From: Planctomycetota bacterium
GTDB lineage: Bacteria; Planctomycetota; UBA1135; JACQFD01
Assembly (NCBI GenBank): GCA_016200225.1
Contig: JACQFD010000029.1
Span: forward strand, 62,001 to 126,000
Reading direction: 5' to 3'
DNA length: 64,000 nt
Shown here piece by piece: positions 35,413-45,018 of this stretch. The notes below the pieces were generated by a model that was not told where the DNA came from, ran no database searches, and was given only the letters and a program-made list of their open reading frames with translations. The position numbers and the translations under genes were made by a program. Position 1 is the stretch's first letter; every line of letters begins with the position of its first letter.

Positions 35413-35591
35413 GGTGTGTTTGGAGGGTTTTCTATTTTGTTCGACGAACGTGATTGCGCGTTCTTGCAGCTAAATACGTAGCGTTCACGCCCTTTGTTGA
35501 CCAGTTTGAGAAAGGATTTCGTCAGCGCGTTCCGCAAAAATCGAAGAATGATTGTTATCAAACGCGGCGAATGCATCTCGCATTAAAGAAA

Positions 35592-35619
35592 GAACCCCCG
35601 TCCTTGTAGACGGGGGTTC
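35592..35619 (-). terminator. Strong terminator after the 35667-37196 gene
   Basis: The 11-base perfect arms GAACCCCCGTC (35592-35602) and GACGGGGGTTC (35609-35619) close a CTTGTA loop. On the minus strand the hairpin is followed by TTTCTTTAATG. It sits 48 bases past the secreted-protein stop and is the cleanest terminator in the window. Confidence 0.85.
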
Positions 35620-35666
35620 CCTTTCAGTCACCGATCGGTTCGATACCGATCAAGCACTGGCAAACT

Positions 35667-37196
35667 TTACTGCAGACGGCAAGTCGCGCTGTTGGAAACG
35701 TCGATGATCAAGCCGGCTACGGTGTCCAACATCCACGACTGAGTCGAGAATGTCTGGCCGCCGAGGCCACCGTTGTACACGCCGAAGCCGAGCATCGTTA
35801 CCGAGCCGGGGGCGACAACAACCGGTGTATAACCGCACTGGGGTCCCGTAAGGACCGTACGGTGTTCGCGTTGACCAGCCTGGAAAACGCCGGCCTGGTT
35901 GTAGTAACCGTTGACGGTCGTCAGGTTACGAGCAAGCAGACCACCTGCGTTCAAATTGCTGTCATACATCTTGGACGCCGGACCAGCCTGTTGGAAGCCG
36001 GAAGACGTGTCCGCGAAGATGAGGCCATTGATGAGCAAGGTCGGGTTCAAGAGGCCGTTGGCCAAATCTGTTCCGAGCCAAAGCGCATGACGCGAATTCG
36101 CCGGGTTCAGGATTGCGCCTTCGCCAGGCAAGCAACCGCCAGTTAGGACGCAAACGTCGTCAATCCATCCCTGAACACCGTTGCAGTAGATGAACATCGG
36201 GCCGTCGCTCCACACTTCAGGGAACGGATCGGTGATGCCGGGGGTCATAACGTCGCCAGAGAACTGGACGAACGGAGCAAACCAAACCGTGCCGATCGGG
36301 CCGGGGTTGCCGTAGCTGCTGTTGCCGCTGTAGGAAACAACATCATTTGTCACAGGGAACAACGGGTCGCGACCGTCATTCATCTTGATGGCAAAACCGA
36401 TCGGGGGCGCGCCGCCACCAAGGATCTGTCCGCCAGCCGAGATGATTTCCGCATTCGTGACCATTTGGACCATCGACTGCTCATAGAACCATGTCCAGCA
36501 ATATTCGCCGGAAATGACGCCGAAGCCGAAGATGTTGCCTGTCGGCAGAACGAAGTTCTGGCCACCGCTTGTCGAACCACCAGACAGTGAAACGCCCGGG
36601 AGTCCCGCGATCGGTTCATTCTGCGTGGAAACTTCGAAGAGGCCGGCGCCGTCGCCAAGTTCGCTCTGGAAGTCTTCGTGGACTCCCATGAGAGCCTCGC
36701 CAACGCCGCTCGGCGCTGTCGGGCAAATTGCCGCCGTACCCATGATCATGGCAACACGAACAACCGCGCCAGCCGGCACGCCTGTCATGTTGACACCACC
36801 CGGAATGGACGCAATGTTGGCATAAATCGTGTTGCCCGGGAGCCAGCGATTCGCGCCACCGATCACTGCAGGAATCGTATTACGAACCTGCATGTGCGGG
36901 CTGGCTAACGGAAACGCAGTTCCAAAGTGGGCAACCGTGGTCTCGAAGCCGCGGAAATCGAGTTCGCGCACGCAATTCGAGTTGTTACGGAAGTATGAGG
37001 TCAGTTCCGGCGGGAAGGACTGCCACATTTTGTTGCCAAGGGAGCCAGCCGGGAAGCCAGTTCCAATGTACCAAGCTGTGAAACCAAAAGTTGAAGAGTT
37101 CCAAACGCCGACGGCGTTTGGTGTCGCGGCCCCCGCTTGGGCCATAGCGCTTCCGGCGGTCAATAAGGCGGCCGGAAGAATGTAGCGGAATCGCAT
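35667..37196 (-). CDS. Secreted protein of unknown function with biased codon use (possibly abundant)
   Basis: This encodes 509 residues from the ATG at 37196, with GGAGG nine bases upstream; the open frame extends 41 codons further but the upstream part is not protein-like. The signal peptide is MRFRYILPAALLTAGSAMAQA. The mature protein is rich in Gly, Asn, Thr, Ser and aromatic residues, with paired Cys late in the chain (CNGVQGWIDDVCVLTGGC, GPQCGY, final ATC). No known domain is recognised. The AT-rich codon clusters common in neighbouring genes are nearly absent and Asn is mostly AAC. Together with a strong RBS and terminator this suggests high expression, or foreign origin. Confidence 0.75.
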   Translation of the reverse strand: MRFRYILPAALLTAGSAMAQAGAATPNAVGVWNSSTFGFTAWYIGTGFPAGSLGNKMWQSFPPELTSYFRNNSNCVRELDFRGFETTVAHFGTAFPLASPHMQVRNTIPAVIGGANRWLPGNTIYANIASIPGGVNMTGVPAGAVVRVAMIMGTAAICPTAPSGVGEALMGVHEDFQSELGDGAGLFEVSTQNEPIAGLPGVSLSGGSTSGGQNFVLPTGNIFGFGVISGEYCWTWFYEQSMVQMVTNAEIISAGGQILGGGAPPIGFAIKMNDGRDPLFPVTNDVVSYSGNSSYGNPGPIGTVWFAPFVQFSGDVMTPGITDPFPEVWSDGPMFIYCNGVQGWIDDVCVLTGGCLPGEGAILNPANSRHALWLGTDLANGLLNPTLLINGLIFADTSSGFQQAGPASKMYDSNLNAGGLLARNLTTVNGYYNQAGVFQAGQREHRTVLTGPQCGYTPVVVAPGSVTMLGFGVYNGGLGGQTFSTQSWMLDTVAGLIIDVSNSATCRLQ

Positions 37197-38137
37197 CGTG
37201 TGATGCCTCCGTAAACCGAAAGGTGAAGAGAGTGGTTGAGGGGAAGAGGCAGGAGCGGTTCTCACCTGCCCCGTGCCTGCAGCACGCATGCTTGGATTGA
37301 TACAATTGCTGTATCGCACTTGCGCATCCGCTTACATACACGGGAGCCCCGCAATGTCGACAATGACGAGAGTGGAGCTTCGTGAGTCTATGACGACCCA
37401 TTCGAGCGCGCAAGTTCCCTTCTATTCTTCCGCCTTTCCCGAGAACAAGCGACCCCTTCGAGCGCAACACAATTCTTTAATTACAAAAGGTTTGCGCAGA
37501 TCGCAATGGACCATATTTTTTATGCGGGGCTGAAGATTTTGCCTGCTTTTTTTAGGCCAGAACTTCGCGACGCACTCACATTCTTCGCGGAGGATTCGTA
37601 AGGGAGCGTCTCAAAGTCCGACTTGCGGGCATCCATGCGTCGCGGCCCTTGTACGTTGCGCGCGCGATCATTGTTTGAATACAAATTGATTCATGAGTCT
37701 ATTTGTAATCATCGCGGATCTCGATTCGAGTTGATTGAACGTCGGAACTTAAACATACGCGCGGCTCGCGTTTCGTAACTCTTCGCCTTTATCGTTAGTT
37801 TCTTTTCGCTCGTGGACGAATTCAATAAATTACAATAACGAATTTAAGCTTTTCGAATCCTTCCGGAGCATGCGCGCCCAAATTGTACAGTTGAATCGAC
37901 ACGCATTCGGCGGAATCATCATATTTCCGCGGGCCCTGGCCAATGCGAGCGAAACGAATGAATCCGGCCGGACAGCGGACGAATCCTGGCCCATCGCCCG
38001 CTCTCAACGCGTTGGCGATGCGCGCGCTCGGCAGCCGTGCAGCGGATTCATGAACGGTGAATTTCGCCCGTGGCCATTCGCGTGCATCGTCTTCACGCTC
38101 CGTTTTACCCCATGAATCGCGATACTCTCCGCTCCCC
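37197..38137. other. Divergent intergenic region without a supported gene
   Basis: These 941 bases lie between the secreted-protein gene (minus) and lysS (plus). Composition is noticeably less GC-biased than the genes. Short open frames occur on both strands (for example at 37822-38139 minus) but have no recognisable product and no ribosome-binding site that favours them. A pyrimidine-rich leader precedes the secreted-protein start, and two inverted repeats stand about 75-120 bases upstream of it. The rest shows nothing I can name. Confidence 0.6.
37299..37315. promoter_or_regulatory. Candidate operator: inverted repeat GATACA-N5-TGTATC
   Basis: A perfect 6-base inverted repeat with a 5-base spacer (ATTGC) is centred about 110 bases upstream of the secreted-protein start. 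A second one, CGTGC-CTGCA-GCACG (37272-37286), lies just closer to the gene. The geometry suits a dimeric regulator, but no promoter elements can be placed with confidence. Confidence 0.35.
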
Positions 38138-39631
38138 ATGTCCGACCTCGTTCATCCCGACCGGCTTCGCAAGCTCGAAACACTTCGACAGGAAGGCGTC
38201 GATCCTTTTCCCGCGCGTTCCATCGAACCCTCGACGACCAACGAAGTTCGAAGCGCAACGACATCGCTCGAGCCAGGAACGCTCGACACCCAAGTATCGT
38301 TGACGGTTTCCGGCCGCATGCGGTCGCCGCGCAGTTTTGGAAAATTAATATTCATCGTCGTCCACGACCGGGCCGGAAAGGTACAAATCGCGCTCGAACG
38401 GGGTGCCCGCGAATCGTGGCCCGGCACGCCCGAGAAGGTCTTTCAATTGTTTGAACGCCTCGACGACGGCGACCAGATTCAGGCCACGGGCCGGCCGGGG
38501 CGCACGCGAAAAGGAGAGCCGACACTATTTGTAGATTCGCTGGAATTATTAGCAAAAGCGCTGGCGCCGCCCCCCGAAAAATGGCACGGTCTTCAGGACA
38601 CGGACACGCGTTTCCGCCGACGCTACGTCGACCTGTGGGCAAACGACGGCGTTCGGGAAGTCTTCGAAACGCGCGCGAAAATTATCACTACAATTCGCCA
38701 TCTGCTCGATTCGGAGAAATACCTCGAAGTCGAGACGCCGATGCTGCATCCCATCGCGGGCGGCGCGACCGCGCGGCCATTTACTACACATCACAACGCG
38801 CTCGACCGCGATCTGTATCTTCGAATCGCGCCGGAATTATATCTAAAACGGCTGCTCGTCGGCGGGCTCGAACGCGTATATGAAGTCGGCCGCGTCTTTC
38901 GTAACGAGGGCATCGACACGCGCCACAATCCGGAATTCACGATGATTGAAATTTACCGGGCGCACGCCGATTACCGTCACATGATGGATCTCGTCGAGCG
39001 CATTTTTGGAGAATTACAAAAAGCGCTCGTCCCCGCCGGTATTATGAAGTTTCGCGATCTCGACGTGGATCTTCGCCCGCCATACCGCCGCGAAAAGTAT
39101 CTCGATTTATTTCAAAAATACGTCGGCGGCGATTTCTTCGATGAAACCTTTTGTAAGAAAAAGGCGGCGGAACTTCGAATTCCGATCGCCGGCAAGCCGC
39201 CCGAAAAACTTGCAAACGATCTCTTCGAGGAATGCGTTGAAGGAAGGCTCGAACAACCCACTTTCATTATCGACTATCCCGTGCCCATCTGTCCGCTCGC
39301 CAAACAAAAACCGGACGACCGCAAAGTCGCCGAACGCTTCGAATTTTTCGTCGCGGGGATGGAGTTCGCGAACGCTTTTAGTGAATTAAACGATCCAATC
39401 GATCAAGCGGCCCGATTCGAAGCGCAGGTCGCGACGCACGACGAGGAGGCCCCCGCCGCCGTCGACGTCGATTATGTACAAGCGCTCGAATACGGAATGC
39501 CGCCGGCCGGAGGACTCGGCATCGGAATCGACCGGCTCGTGATGTTATTCACGGGAAAAAACTCCATTCGCGAAGTTGTATTATTTCCGCTATTGAGGGA
39601 AGAAAACACGGGCGCGCCGCAAAGTAAATAA
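38138..39631 (+). CDS. lysS: Lysyl-tRNA synthetase, class II
   Basis: This encodes 497 residues from the ATG at 38138 (MSDLVHPDRLRKLETLRQEG); the frame is open upstream but unlike the family. The N-terminal OB-fold binds the anticodon (VSGRMRSPRSFGKLIFIVVHD). Class II motifs follow: motif 1 region VETPMLHPIAGGATARPF, motif 2 RVFRNEGIDTRHNPEFTMIE and motif 3 GLGIGIDRLVMLFT. The length is normal for bacterial LysRS. It is followed by a LolC/LolD pair on the same strand. Confidence 0.97.
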   Translation: MSDLVHPDRLRKLETLRQEGVDPFPARSIEPSTTNEVRSATTSLEPGTLDTQVSLTVSGRMRSPRSFGKLIFIVVHDRAGKVQIALERGARESWPGTPEKVFQLFERLDDGDQIQATGRPGRTRKGEPTLFVDSLELLAKALAPPPEKWHGLQDTDTRFRRRYVDLWANDGVREVFETRAKIITTIRHLLDSEKYLEVETPMLHPIAGGATARPFTTHHNALDRDLYLRIAPELYLKRLLVGGLERVYEVGRVFRNEGIDTRHNPEFTMIEIYRAHADYRHMMDLVERIFGELQKALVPAGIMKFRDLDVDLRPPYRREKYLDLFQKYVGGDFFDETFCKKKAAELRIPIAGKPPEKLANDLFEECVEGRLEQPTFIIDYPVPICPLAKQKPDDRKVAERFEFFVAGMEFANAFSELNDPIDQAARFEAQVATHDEEAPAAVDVDYVQALEYGMPPAGGLGIGIDRLVMLFTGKNSIREVVLFPLLREENTGAPQSK

Positions 39632-39696
39632 TACATTAAAAAAAACGATAAATGACCTCTTTGCGATCGCCGCGCGCCGCGGCCGGAATGTAAACG

Positions 39697-41250
39697 TTGC
39701 TCGCCGACGCGACCGTAACGCTGATATTCACGATTCTCGGATACGTCCTTGGAGGCGCGTTTCTCGGCCTCACGGCGGGCGGTGTGTTGTATTCGTTATA
39801 TTTAACCGTTCGCATGGCCGGCGTTTTCCCGCTGGGCCTGCGATACGCGTCGTCCCGGATCATAAATCTTGTCGCGGTCGTCGGCGTCGCGATCGGCGTC
39901 GCGGCGGTCATCGTCGTCATGTCTGTAATGAACGGTTTCATCTCCGAACAGCGAAAGCTCATTCGAGGATCGCTCGCCGATTTAAGCATTCTTCCGGCGC
40001 CGCGAAACCACGATACCGACGGCAGGCCCAGCATGCCGGGCAGTTTCGATGAATATAAGAAAATCCTCGACGGAACGCCGCACGTCGTCGCGATCGCGCC
40101 GCGATTCGTTTGGGTGGCGCTGCTCTTTCCGCCCGATACGTTAAACAAATTCAATCTCGCGCGCCGCGGGTCGGATTTCATCGTTCAATTGATAGGAATC
40201 GATCCGGAGGCGGAGAAAAAAGTAAGTAACTTCAATTCATGGATCGGCCCGATCAAGGAGAACGAGGCTGGAGCGAGTACCGAGGAGCGCCTGATCTATC
40301 AAATGGTGAACGATCCGGCGGATCCGCTCGCGAAGTTCTCCCATCCCGGTTCGATTTCGAAGGAATCGATGATCGTCGGCGTCGTTCTCGCGCGAAATAT
40401 TAAACTAAAGAAAGGCACGCGCGTCGAGATTGTAACGTTTTCGCCGCAGAGCACGCGCGAAAAGCACGACACGCCGAACATGTTTTGCGACATCGCGGGA
40501 ATGCTCCATACACAGGAACAGGAGTTCGATTCGCACAGCGTCATCGTTACAATTCCGGCGCTGCAGAAACTTCTTTCAGAGGAGGCGAGCGATTTCACCG
40601 AAATTATCGTTAAATTGGACGATTACAAAAATGCCGACGCCGCTCGCATCGAGATCGGACGGCGCTTGAAAGCGGCCGGCCTGCTTTCCGCGCGGGGCTA
40701 TTCCGTTCTGCCGACCGATGTTCCCCTCACCGAAACGGATTTGTATCGCCGCGAAATTCATACATGGGAGGATCAGAAAGCCACATTTCTACGCGCCGTC
40801 GAAAACGAGCGGGGCATTCTCGGCTTTATTGTATTCGTCGTCGTCGTCGTAGCCGCGTTTATACAATTCGCAATCTTATCGATGATGGTGACCGAAAAAA
40901 CGCGCGACATCGGCATTCTCTCGACGCTCGGCGGGTCCGGCGGCGAAATCCTCGCCGTATTTGTCGACGTGGGCCTCGCGATCACGACGAGCGGCGCGGC
41001 GCTCGGTCTCGGTCTCGCGCTCGTGGTATCGGCGAATTTAAATAAAATCGACGATTTTATCGAATTCGCGACCGGCAACCGCATTTTCGATCCGGACGTT
41101 TATTTTTTAAAATCGATTCCGAGCGAAATCGATTGGATACAGGTTTTGTGCATTCTCGGACTCACGCTCGGAGCGGGAGTTCTTTCGTCGTTGTTTCCGG
41201 CGTGGCGAGCGTCGCGACTCCACCCCGCGCGAGCCCTGCGTTACGAATAG
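39697..41250 (+). CDS. LolC/LolE-like lipoprotein-releasing ABC permease
   Basis: This encodes 517 residues from a TTG at 39697. The family normally begins near the ATG at 39814 (MAGVFPLGLRYASSR, then VAVVGVAIGVAAVIVVMSVMNGF). The 39 residues before it add an extra hydrophobic helix (VTLIFTILGYVLGGAFLGL). The large periplasmic domain spans about residues 80-370, followed by three helices with TEKTRDIGILSTLGGSGGEIL and a terminal LFPAWRASRLHPARALRYE. It should extract lipoproteins from the inner membrane, with the ATPase encoded next. Only one permease is present, so a LolF-like homodimer is plausible. Confidence 0.88.
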   Translation: MLADATVTLIFTILGYVLGGAFLGLTAGGVLYSLYLTVRMAGVFPLGLRYASSRIINLVAVVGVAIGVAAVIVVMSVMNGFISEQRKLIRGSLADLSILPAPRNHDTDGRPSMPGSFDEYKKILDGTPHVVAIAPRFVWVALLFPPDTLNKFNLARRGSDFIVQLIGIDPEAEKKVSNFNSWIGPIKENEAGASTEERLIYQMVNDPADPLAKFSHPGSISKESMIVGVVLARNIKLKKGTRVEIVTFSPQSTREKHDTPNMFCDIAGMLHTQEQEFDSHSVIVTIPALQKLLSEEASDFTEIIVKLDDYKNADAARIEIGRRLKAAGLLSARGYSVLPTDVPLTETDLYRREIHTWEDQKATFLRAVENERGILGFIVFVVVVVAAFIQFAILSMMVTEKTRDIGILSTLGGSGGEILAVFVDVGLAITTSGAALGLGLALVVSANLNKIDDFIEFATGNRIFDPDVYFLKSIPSEIDWIQVLCILGLTLGAGVLSSLFPAWRASRLHPARALRYE

Positions 41251-41271
41251 TTTCGTAATATTAACGATTCC

Positions 41272-42003
41272 ATGCCCGCCATGCTCGAGACCCGCGACGT
41301 TTATCACAGTTACACGCTCGGCGCGCTGCAGGTGCCCGTGTTGAAGGGCGTCAATTTAACATTAAACGAAGGCGAAACCGTTTCGCTCGTCGGCAAATCG
41401 GGCGTCGGGAAGACCACTTTATTACAGATCCTCGGCCTGCTCGAACCGCCGACCTCGGGCAGCGTGTTCCTCCGCGGCGCCGACGTGGGCCGCGGTTCGC
41501 GATCCGCGCGCAGCGAAATCCGGCGCAAGAACATCGGATTCGTATTTCAATTTTATCATTTGATCCGCGAACTCACCGCGCTCGAAAATGTATTATTGGC
41601 CGGGCGCATCGGCGAGCCGCTCGGCGATTTCTTAAGAAAAGGCGCCGCCGAACGGGATCGCGCGCGGGAATTGTTAAAACGCGTGGGCCTCGAACACCGC
41701 ATGAAACACCGGCCGGGCGAATTGTCGGGCGGCGAACTGCAGCGCGTGGCGATCGCGCGCGCAATTTTCTCGCAGCCTGCGCTGCTCCTTTGCGACGAAC
41801 CGACGGGCAATCTCGACGCCGAAACCGGCGCATCGATCCTCGAATTGTTATTTGGAATCCAGTCCGAACTTCGATCGACGCTTTTGTTAGTAACTCACGA
41901 TCCCGAACTCGCGCGCCGATGCTCGCGGATGGTGCGGCTTGTCGACGGCCGCGTTGCATGCGCCGAGGAATACCGGAATGGCGCGGCGGCGGCGCGCGTC
42001 TGA
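41272..42003 (+). CDS. LolD-like ABC ATPase
   Basis: This 243-residue nucleotide-binding subunit starts 21 bases after the Lol permease. Motifs are [16 protein letters not shown] (Walker A), [18 protein letters not shown] (Q-loop; [14 protein letters not shown] is typical of LolD), [15 protein letters not shown] (signature), [13 protein letters not shown] (Walker B) and the switch HDPELA. It belongs with the lipoprotein-releasing system. The local gene order lysS-permease-ATPase suggests one transcript. Confidence 0.93.
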   Translation: MPAMLETRDVYHSYTLGALQVPVLKGVNLTLNEGETVSLVGKSGVGKTTLLQILGLLEPPTSGSVFLRGADVGRGSRSARSEIRRKNIGFVFQFYHLIRELTALENVLLAGRIGEPLGDFLRKGAAERDRARELLKRVGLEHRMKHRPGELSGGELQRVAIARAIFSQPALLLCDEPTGNLDAETGASILELLFGIQSELRSTLLLVTHDPELARRCSRMVRLVDGRVACAEEYRNGAAAARV

Positions 42004-42063
42004 GGCGTCCGACGCGCACAAACCGATGACCCCCGACGCCGGAATCCGATAAGATCCTTCCAC

Positions 42064-42624
42064 ATGCCGCCATTCCATCCAAGTCGCATGAACGCCGGCG
42101 CGGTGCGCGCGATGGGAATTGCATTTGTAGCATCTCTCGCGTTCGCGTCCTGCACGTCCGACCGTTCGTCCTCGCTTCGGTCCATGGCTCATTGGGCCGA
42201 AACGGACACGCAGACGTTCATTGAAGATATCAAATCGGCGCCGTCGTGGTTTTCGTCGAACATCCGGCGCGATTCGAACGAATTTTATCAAACCGCGAAA
42301 TATGCCGTGGTGACAACCGCGCAGGATGCAAAGATCAGCGGACATAATATTTCAAATACGCCGGCGTTTTTCGCGAAGGAAGTTACCGATGACTTCAACG
42401 GAATCGGAAGCACCGTCGGCGGCGCGGCGATCTGGACCAAGGCGGATTTCAAAGCCGCGGGAAATGACATTACCGGCGCACCCGGGTTTTTCGCGGATGA
42501 AACAAAAAACGGAGTCCGCGAAGTCGGCGCGTTCGCCGGAATGGTTTATAAAAAAGCCGCGGACGATTCGAAAAAATTCCCCGAGCGAATCTGGGAAGTG
42601 ATCCAGATGTTATTTATTAAATAG
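42064..42624 (+). CDS. Lipoprotein with internal FFA repeats, unknown function
   Basis: This encodes 186 residues; an ATG at 42088 is an alternative start. The lipoprotein signal has the lipobox LAFASC, giving a mature protein starting at Cys. After an acidic linker come three related segments of about 38 residues, each with [AT]P-x-[FW]F near its start: APSWFSSNIRRDSNEF, TPAFFAKEVTDDFNGIG and APGFFADETKNGVREVG. No known domain is recognised. It follows the LolCD genes, whose products would handle such lipoproteins. It converges with and overlaps the next gene by 15 bases. Confidence 0.7.
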   Translation: MPPFHPSRMNAGAVRAMGIAFVASLAFASCTSDRSSSLRSMAHWAETDTQTFIEDIKSAPSWFSSNIRRDSNEFYQTAKYAVVTTAQDAKISGHNISNTPAFFAKEVTDDFNGIGSTVGGAAIWTKADFKAAGNDITGAPGFFADETKNGVREVGAFAGMVYKKAADDSKKFPERIWEVIQMLFIK

Positions 42625-43317
42625 CGAACGCAGGCCAAGGGGCGGTTGTAACAGTTCGTTCGTAATAATCGCCGCGCGAATATCGGCTTTCTGGTTCATC
42701 CAATTGCGGGCCATCGTCCATTCGGAACTCCCGCCTTCGACAGTCGGATCTGCCGTTTGTTCGTCGACGAACGAGCCGCGTAAATGAAACGAAGAGATCG
42801 CGCCCACTGGAATGACGCCGCTCGTGAGGCTCACCGCCGGCATATACGCGCCTTCGTCCTCGCCCGGTTCGGGACCGCTAAGATTCGGAATTGTAGTTAC
42901 CGGTTTCGATCCGACGTCGCTTTCGAGATCGGCCCGCGGAATTTGTAACATTTCCTCCGCCGCGCCCGATCGGCGCGGCAGCGACGGCGCCTGCATCGAG
43001 GCCGCGGGCACCGCGAGCGGAACGGGAGCCGACCTGAATTCGCGGCTCGCCTTCCGCATTCTGAAACCCCGTCCCCCCGTTTCGGTCGAGGTTTCTTCAA
43101 TTTCAATGATGGGCCGGTCGGCCGTCTCGTCTTCCGGCACAGGCGGCCGCCTCGGATTTCTGGCCTGGCGCTCTCCCTGCGCCGCCGCCTTTCTCGATGA
43201 TTTGACGATCGACGAAATGATGGATCCTACAAATATCAAAAACAACAGAACGAGATGCCCGTTGCGCATCAGCATCGCGACGAATCGCTCGATGGAAAAT
43301 TCCGATGGTTGTTGCAT
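42610..43317 (-). CDS. Membrane protein of unknown function in the FloA/NfeD cluster
   Basis: This encodes 235 residues. One N-terminal helix (about residues 22-40, LVLLFLIFVGSIISSIV) is followed by basic residues, so the bulk is probably cytoplasmic. That bulk is a long disordered, Pro/Arg/Glu-rich stretch (residues 45-160), and a more ordered C-terminal end (SSEWTMARNWMNQKADIRAAIITNELLQPPLG). It lies 60 bases after floA on the same strand. The C-terminus AAIITNELLQPP-L resembles short tails in other membrane proteins of this phylum that I cannot name. Confidence 0.65.
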   Translation of the reverse strand: MQQPSEFSIERFVAMLMRNGHLVLLFLIFVGSIISSIVKSSRKAAAQGERQARNPRRPPVPEDETADRPIIEIEETSTETGGRGFRMRKASREFRSAPVPLAVPAASMQAPSLPRRSGAAEEMLQIPRADLESDVGSKPVTTIPNLSGPEPGEDEGAYMPAVSLTSGVIPVGAISSFHLRGSFVDEQTADPTVEGGSSEWTMARNWMNQKADIRAAIITNELLQPPLGLRSLFNK

Positions 43318-43377
43318 TGGATATTACGATAGACGCGCCGCCGCGCGCATTTCGATTCTTATCGTTTATAATTAATG

Positions 43378-44472
43378 TTAATTCTTCGGCTTTTCCTGCG
43401 GCGGCGCGCCGCCGGCCTGCGGTTTCGCGATCGATTCGCGCATTTGCGTATCCGCGTCGATGTTTTTCAAACGATACATATCCATCACGCCGAGATTGCC
43501 CGATCGCAGAGCGTCGGCCATGGCTTTCGGCACTTCCGCCTCGGCCAAAGTTACTAACGATCGGTTGCGCGTGACTTCGGCGCGCATTTCCTGTTCCTGC
43601 GCGACGGCCATCGCGCGGCGCTCCTCGGCTTTCGCTTTCGCGCGGCGCATGTCCGCCTCGGCCTGATCCGCCTGGAGGCGCGCGCCGATGTTCTGGCCGA
43701 CGTCGAGGTCGGCGATGTCGATCGATACAATTTCGAATGCGGTTCCCGCGTCGAGTCCTTTCGCGAGCACGGCTTTACTGATCGCGTCGGGATGTTCGAG
43801 CACGTCTTTATAAGAATGATGCGAACCGATCGCCGCTACAATTCCTTCGCCGACGCGCGCGATGACGGTATCTTCAGTGGCGCCGCCGATCAATTTAACG
43901 ATATTCATGCGCACGGTGACGCGCGCTTTTACTTTTAATTCGATGCCGTCCTTGGCAACGGCCGAAATGAATTCGCCTTTCTTAGGATCGGGACAATCGA
44001 TGACTTTTGGCGTGACGGACGTGCGCACGGCGTCGTCGACGTCGCGCCCGGCGAGATCGATGCCCGTCGCCATCTTTAAATTTAACTTAATATCCGCGCG
44101 GTTCGCCTTGATGAGCGAATTGACAACGCGCGTGACGTTGCCGCCCGCGAGGAAGTGCGCTTCGAGATCCTGAGTTGTAATATCGCGGAGTCCGGCCTGC
44201 ACGGCGGTGATTTTCGCCTGCACGATGCGCGCGACGTCGACTTTTCGCAGCTGCATCGCCGCCATTTGAAACAGTCCGATGTCGGCTTTCGTTAATATAC
44301 ACTGAATCCAAAGGTTAATATAACGAACGAACAGCGCGACGAGCGCGAGTCCGACCAGGAACGCGACGCCGATCAGAACGTATTTCAAAACGTCCCCCGG
44401 CGCGATTCCGTTCGCGCCCTGCCATGCGGCGGTCGAAATGTATAAAATATTCGCGTGTAGTGCATTCATCAT
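43378..44472 (-). CDS. floA: Flotillin-like protein FloA
   Basis: This 364-residue protein of the UPF0365/FloA family has an N-terminal membrane anchor ([19 protein letters not shown]). Its central SPFH-type domain ([72 protein letters not shown]) is followed by the coiled coil with [34 protein letters not shown]. FloA organises membrane microdomains. It is encoded after two NfeD genes on the same strand, the common flotillin/NfeD pairing. The start is an ATG-ATG pair at 44472. Confidence 0.94.
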   Translation of the reverse strand: MMNALHANILYISTAAWQGANGIAPGDVLKYVLIGVAFLVGLALVALFVRYINLWIQCILTKADIGLFQMAAMQLRKVDVARIVQAKITAVQAGLRDITTQDLEAHFLAGGNVTRVVNSLIKANRADIKLNLKMATGIDLAGRDVDDAVRTSVTPKVIDCPDPKKGEFISAVAKDGIELKVKARVTVRMNIVKLIGGATEDTVIARVGEGIVAAIGSHHSYKDVLEHPDAISKAVLAKGLDAGTAFEIVSIDIADLDVGQNIGARLQADQAEADMRRAKAKAEERRAMAVAQEQEMRAEVTRNRSLVTLAEAEVPKAMADALRSGNLGVMDMYRLKNIDADTQMRESIAKPQAGGAPPQEKPKN

Positions 44473-44532
44473 GGGATCATTAAGGACAAAAATGTAAATT
44501 CTGATTTGAGTTATATTAATTTATTCGAAACG

Positions 44533-45018
44533 TCACGGTTTTTTCTTTACAAGGACGCGGTTGCCGTCGATGCGCATGACAACGACGTGCGTCCCGGACT
44601 CTAACAATTCGCCGTCGGCGACGCAGTCGATGCGGCGGCCTTCGATTTCGATAATTCCGGCCGGACGAAGATAGGTTATCGCGATTCCCGACTTTCCCAA
44701 CAAATCGCGCGAGCGCGTGTCGACCGCCGCGGTGTCGTCGGCAAACGTCGGCCCGCCGATGATAAGCCGTTTGCCCATCGGCGTTTTCGGAAAAATCTTA
44801 AACGCTAATAATGCCATTCCCATGCCGCCAAACAACGCGCTTAACAAATAAAACACGCCCCAATCGAACGATTCTCGAAACGCGAAGACGACGCCGCCGA
44901 TCATCGAAATCACGGCGAGGGCCGAAAGGGCTCCCAGCGACGGAATAAATATCTCCGCCGCGATCATTAAGAATCCCAACACCAACAATCCTGTGGCCAA
45001 AAGTAAATTATAATTCAT
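44533..45018 (-). CDS. Short NfeD-like protein
   Basis: This 161-residue membrane protein has about three to four helices (LLLATGLLVLGFLMIAAEIFIPSLGALSALAVISMIGGVVFAF). A C-terminal OB-fold domain follows (GKSGIAITYLRPAGIIEIEGRRIDCVADGELLESGTHVVVMRIDGNRVLVKK). This is the protease-less NfeD1b form that works with flotillins. The ATG overlaps the stop of the long NfeD gene (ATGA), and floA follows after 60 bases. Confidence 0.88.
   Translation of the reverse strand: MNYNLLLATGLLVLGFLMIAAEIFIPSLGALSALAVISMIGGVVFAFRESFDWGVFYLLSALFGGMGMALLAFKIFPKTPMGKRLIIGGPTFADDTAAVDTRSRDLLGKSGIAITYLRPAGIIEIEGRRIDCVADGELLESGTHVVVMRIDGNRVLVKKKP

Noticed and set aside
36985..37470. 161-residue frame crossing the secreted-protein start on the same strand in another phase
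   Set aside because: It lies in the shadow of a well-supported gene with signal peptide and ribosome-binding site.
37822..38139. 105-residue open frame opposite the lysS start
   Set aside because: No recognisable product and no ribosome-binding site. It overlaps the lysS start region and another open frame on the other strand, so a chance frame is more likely.
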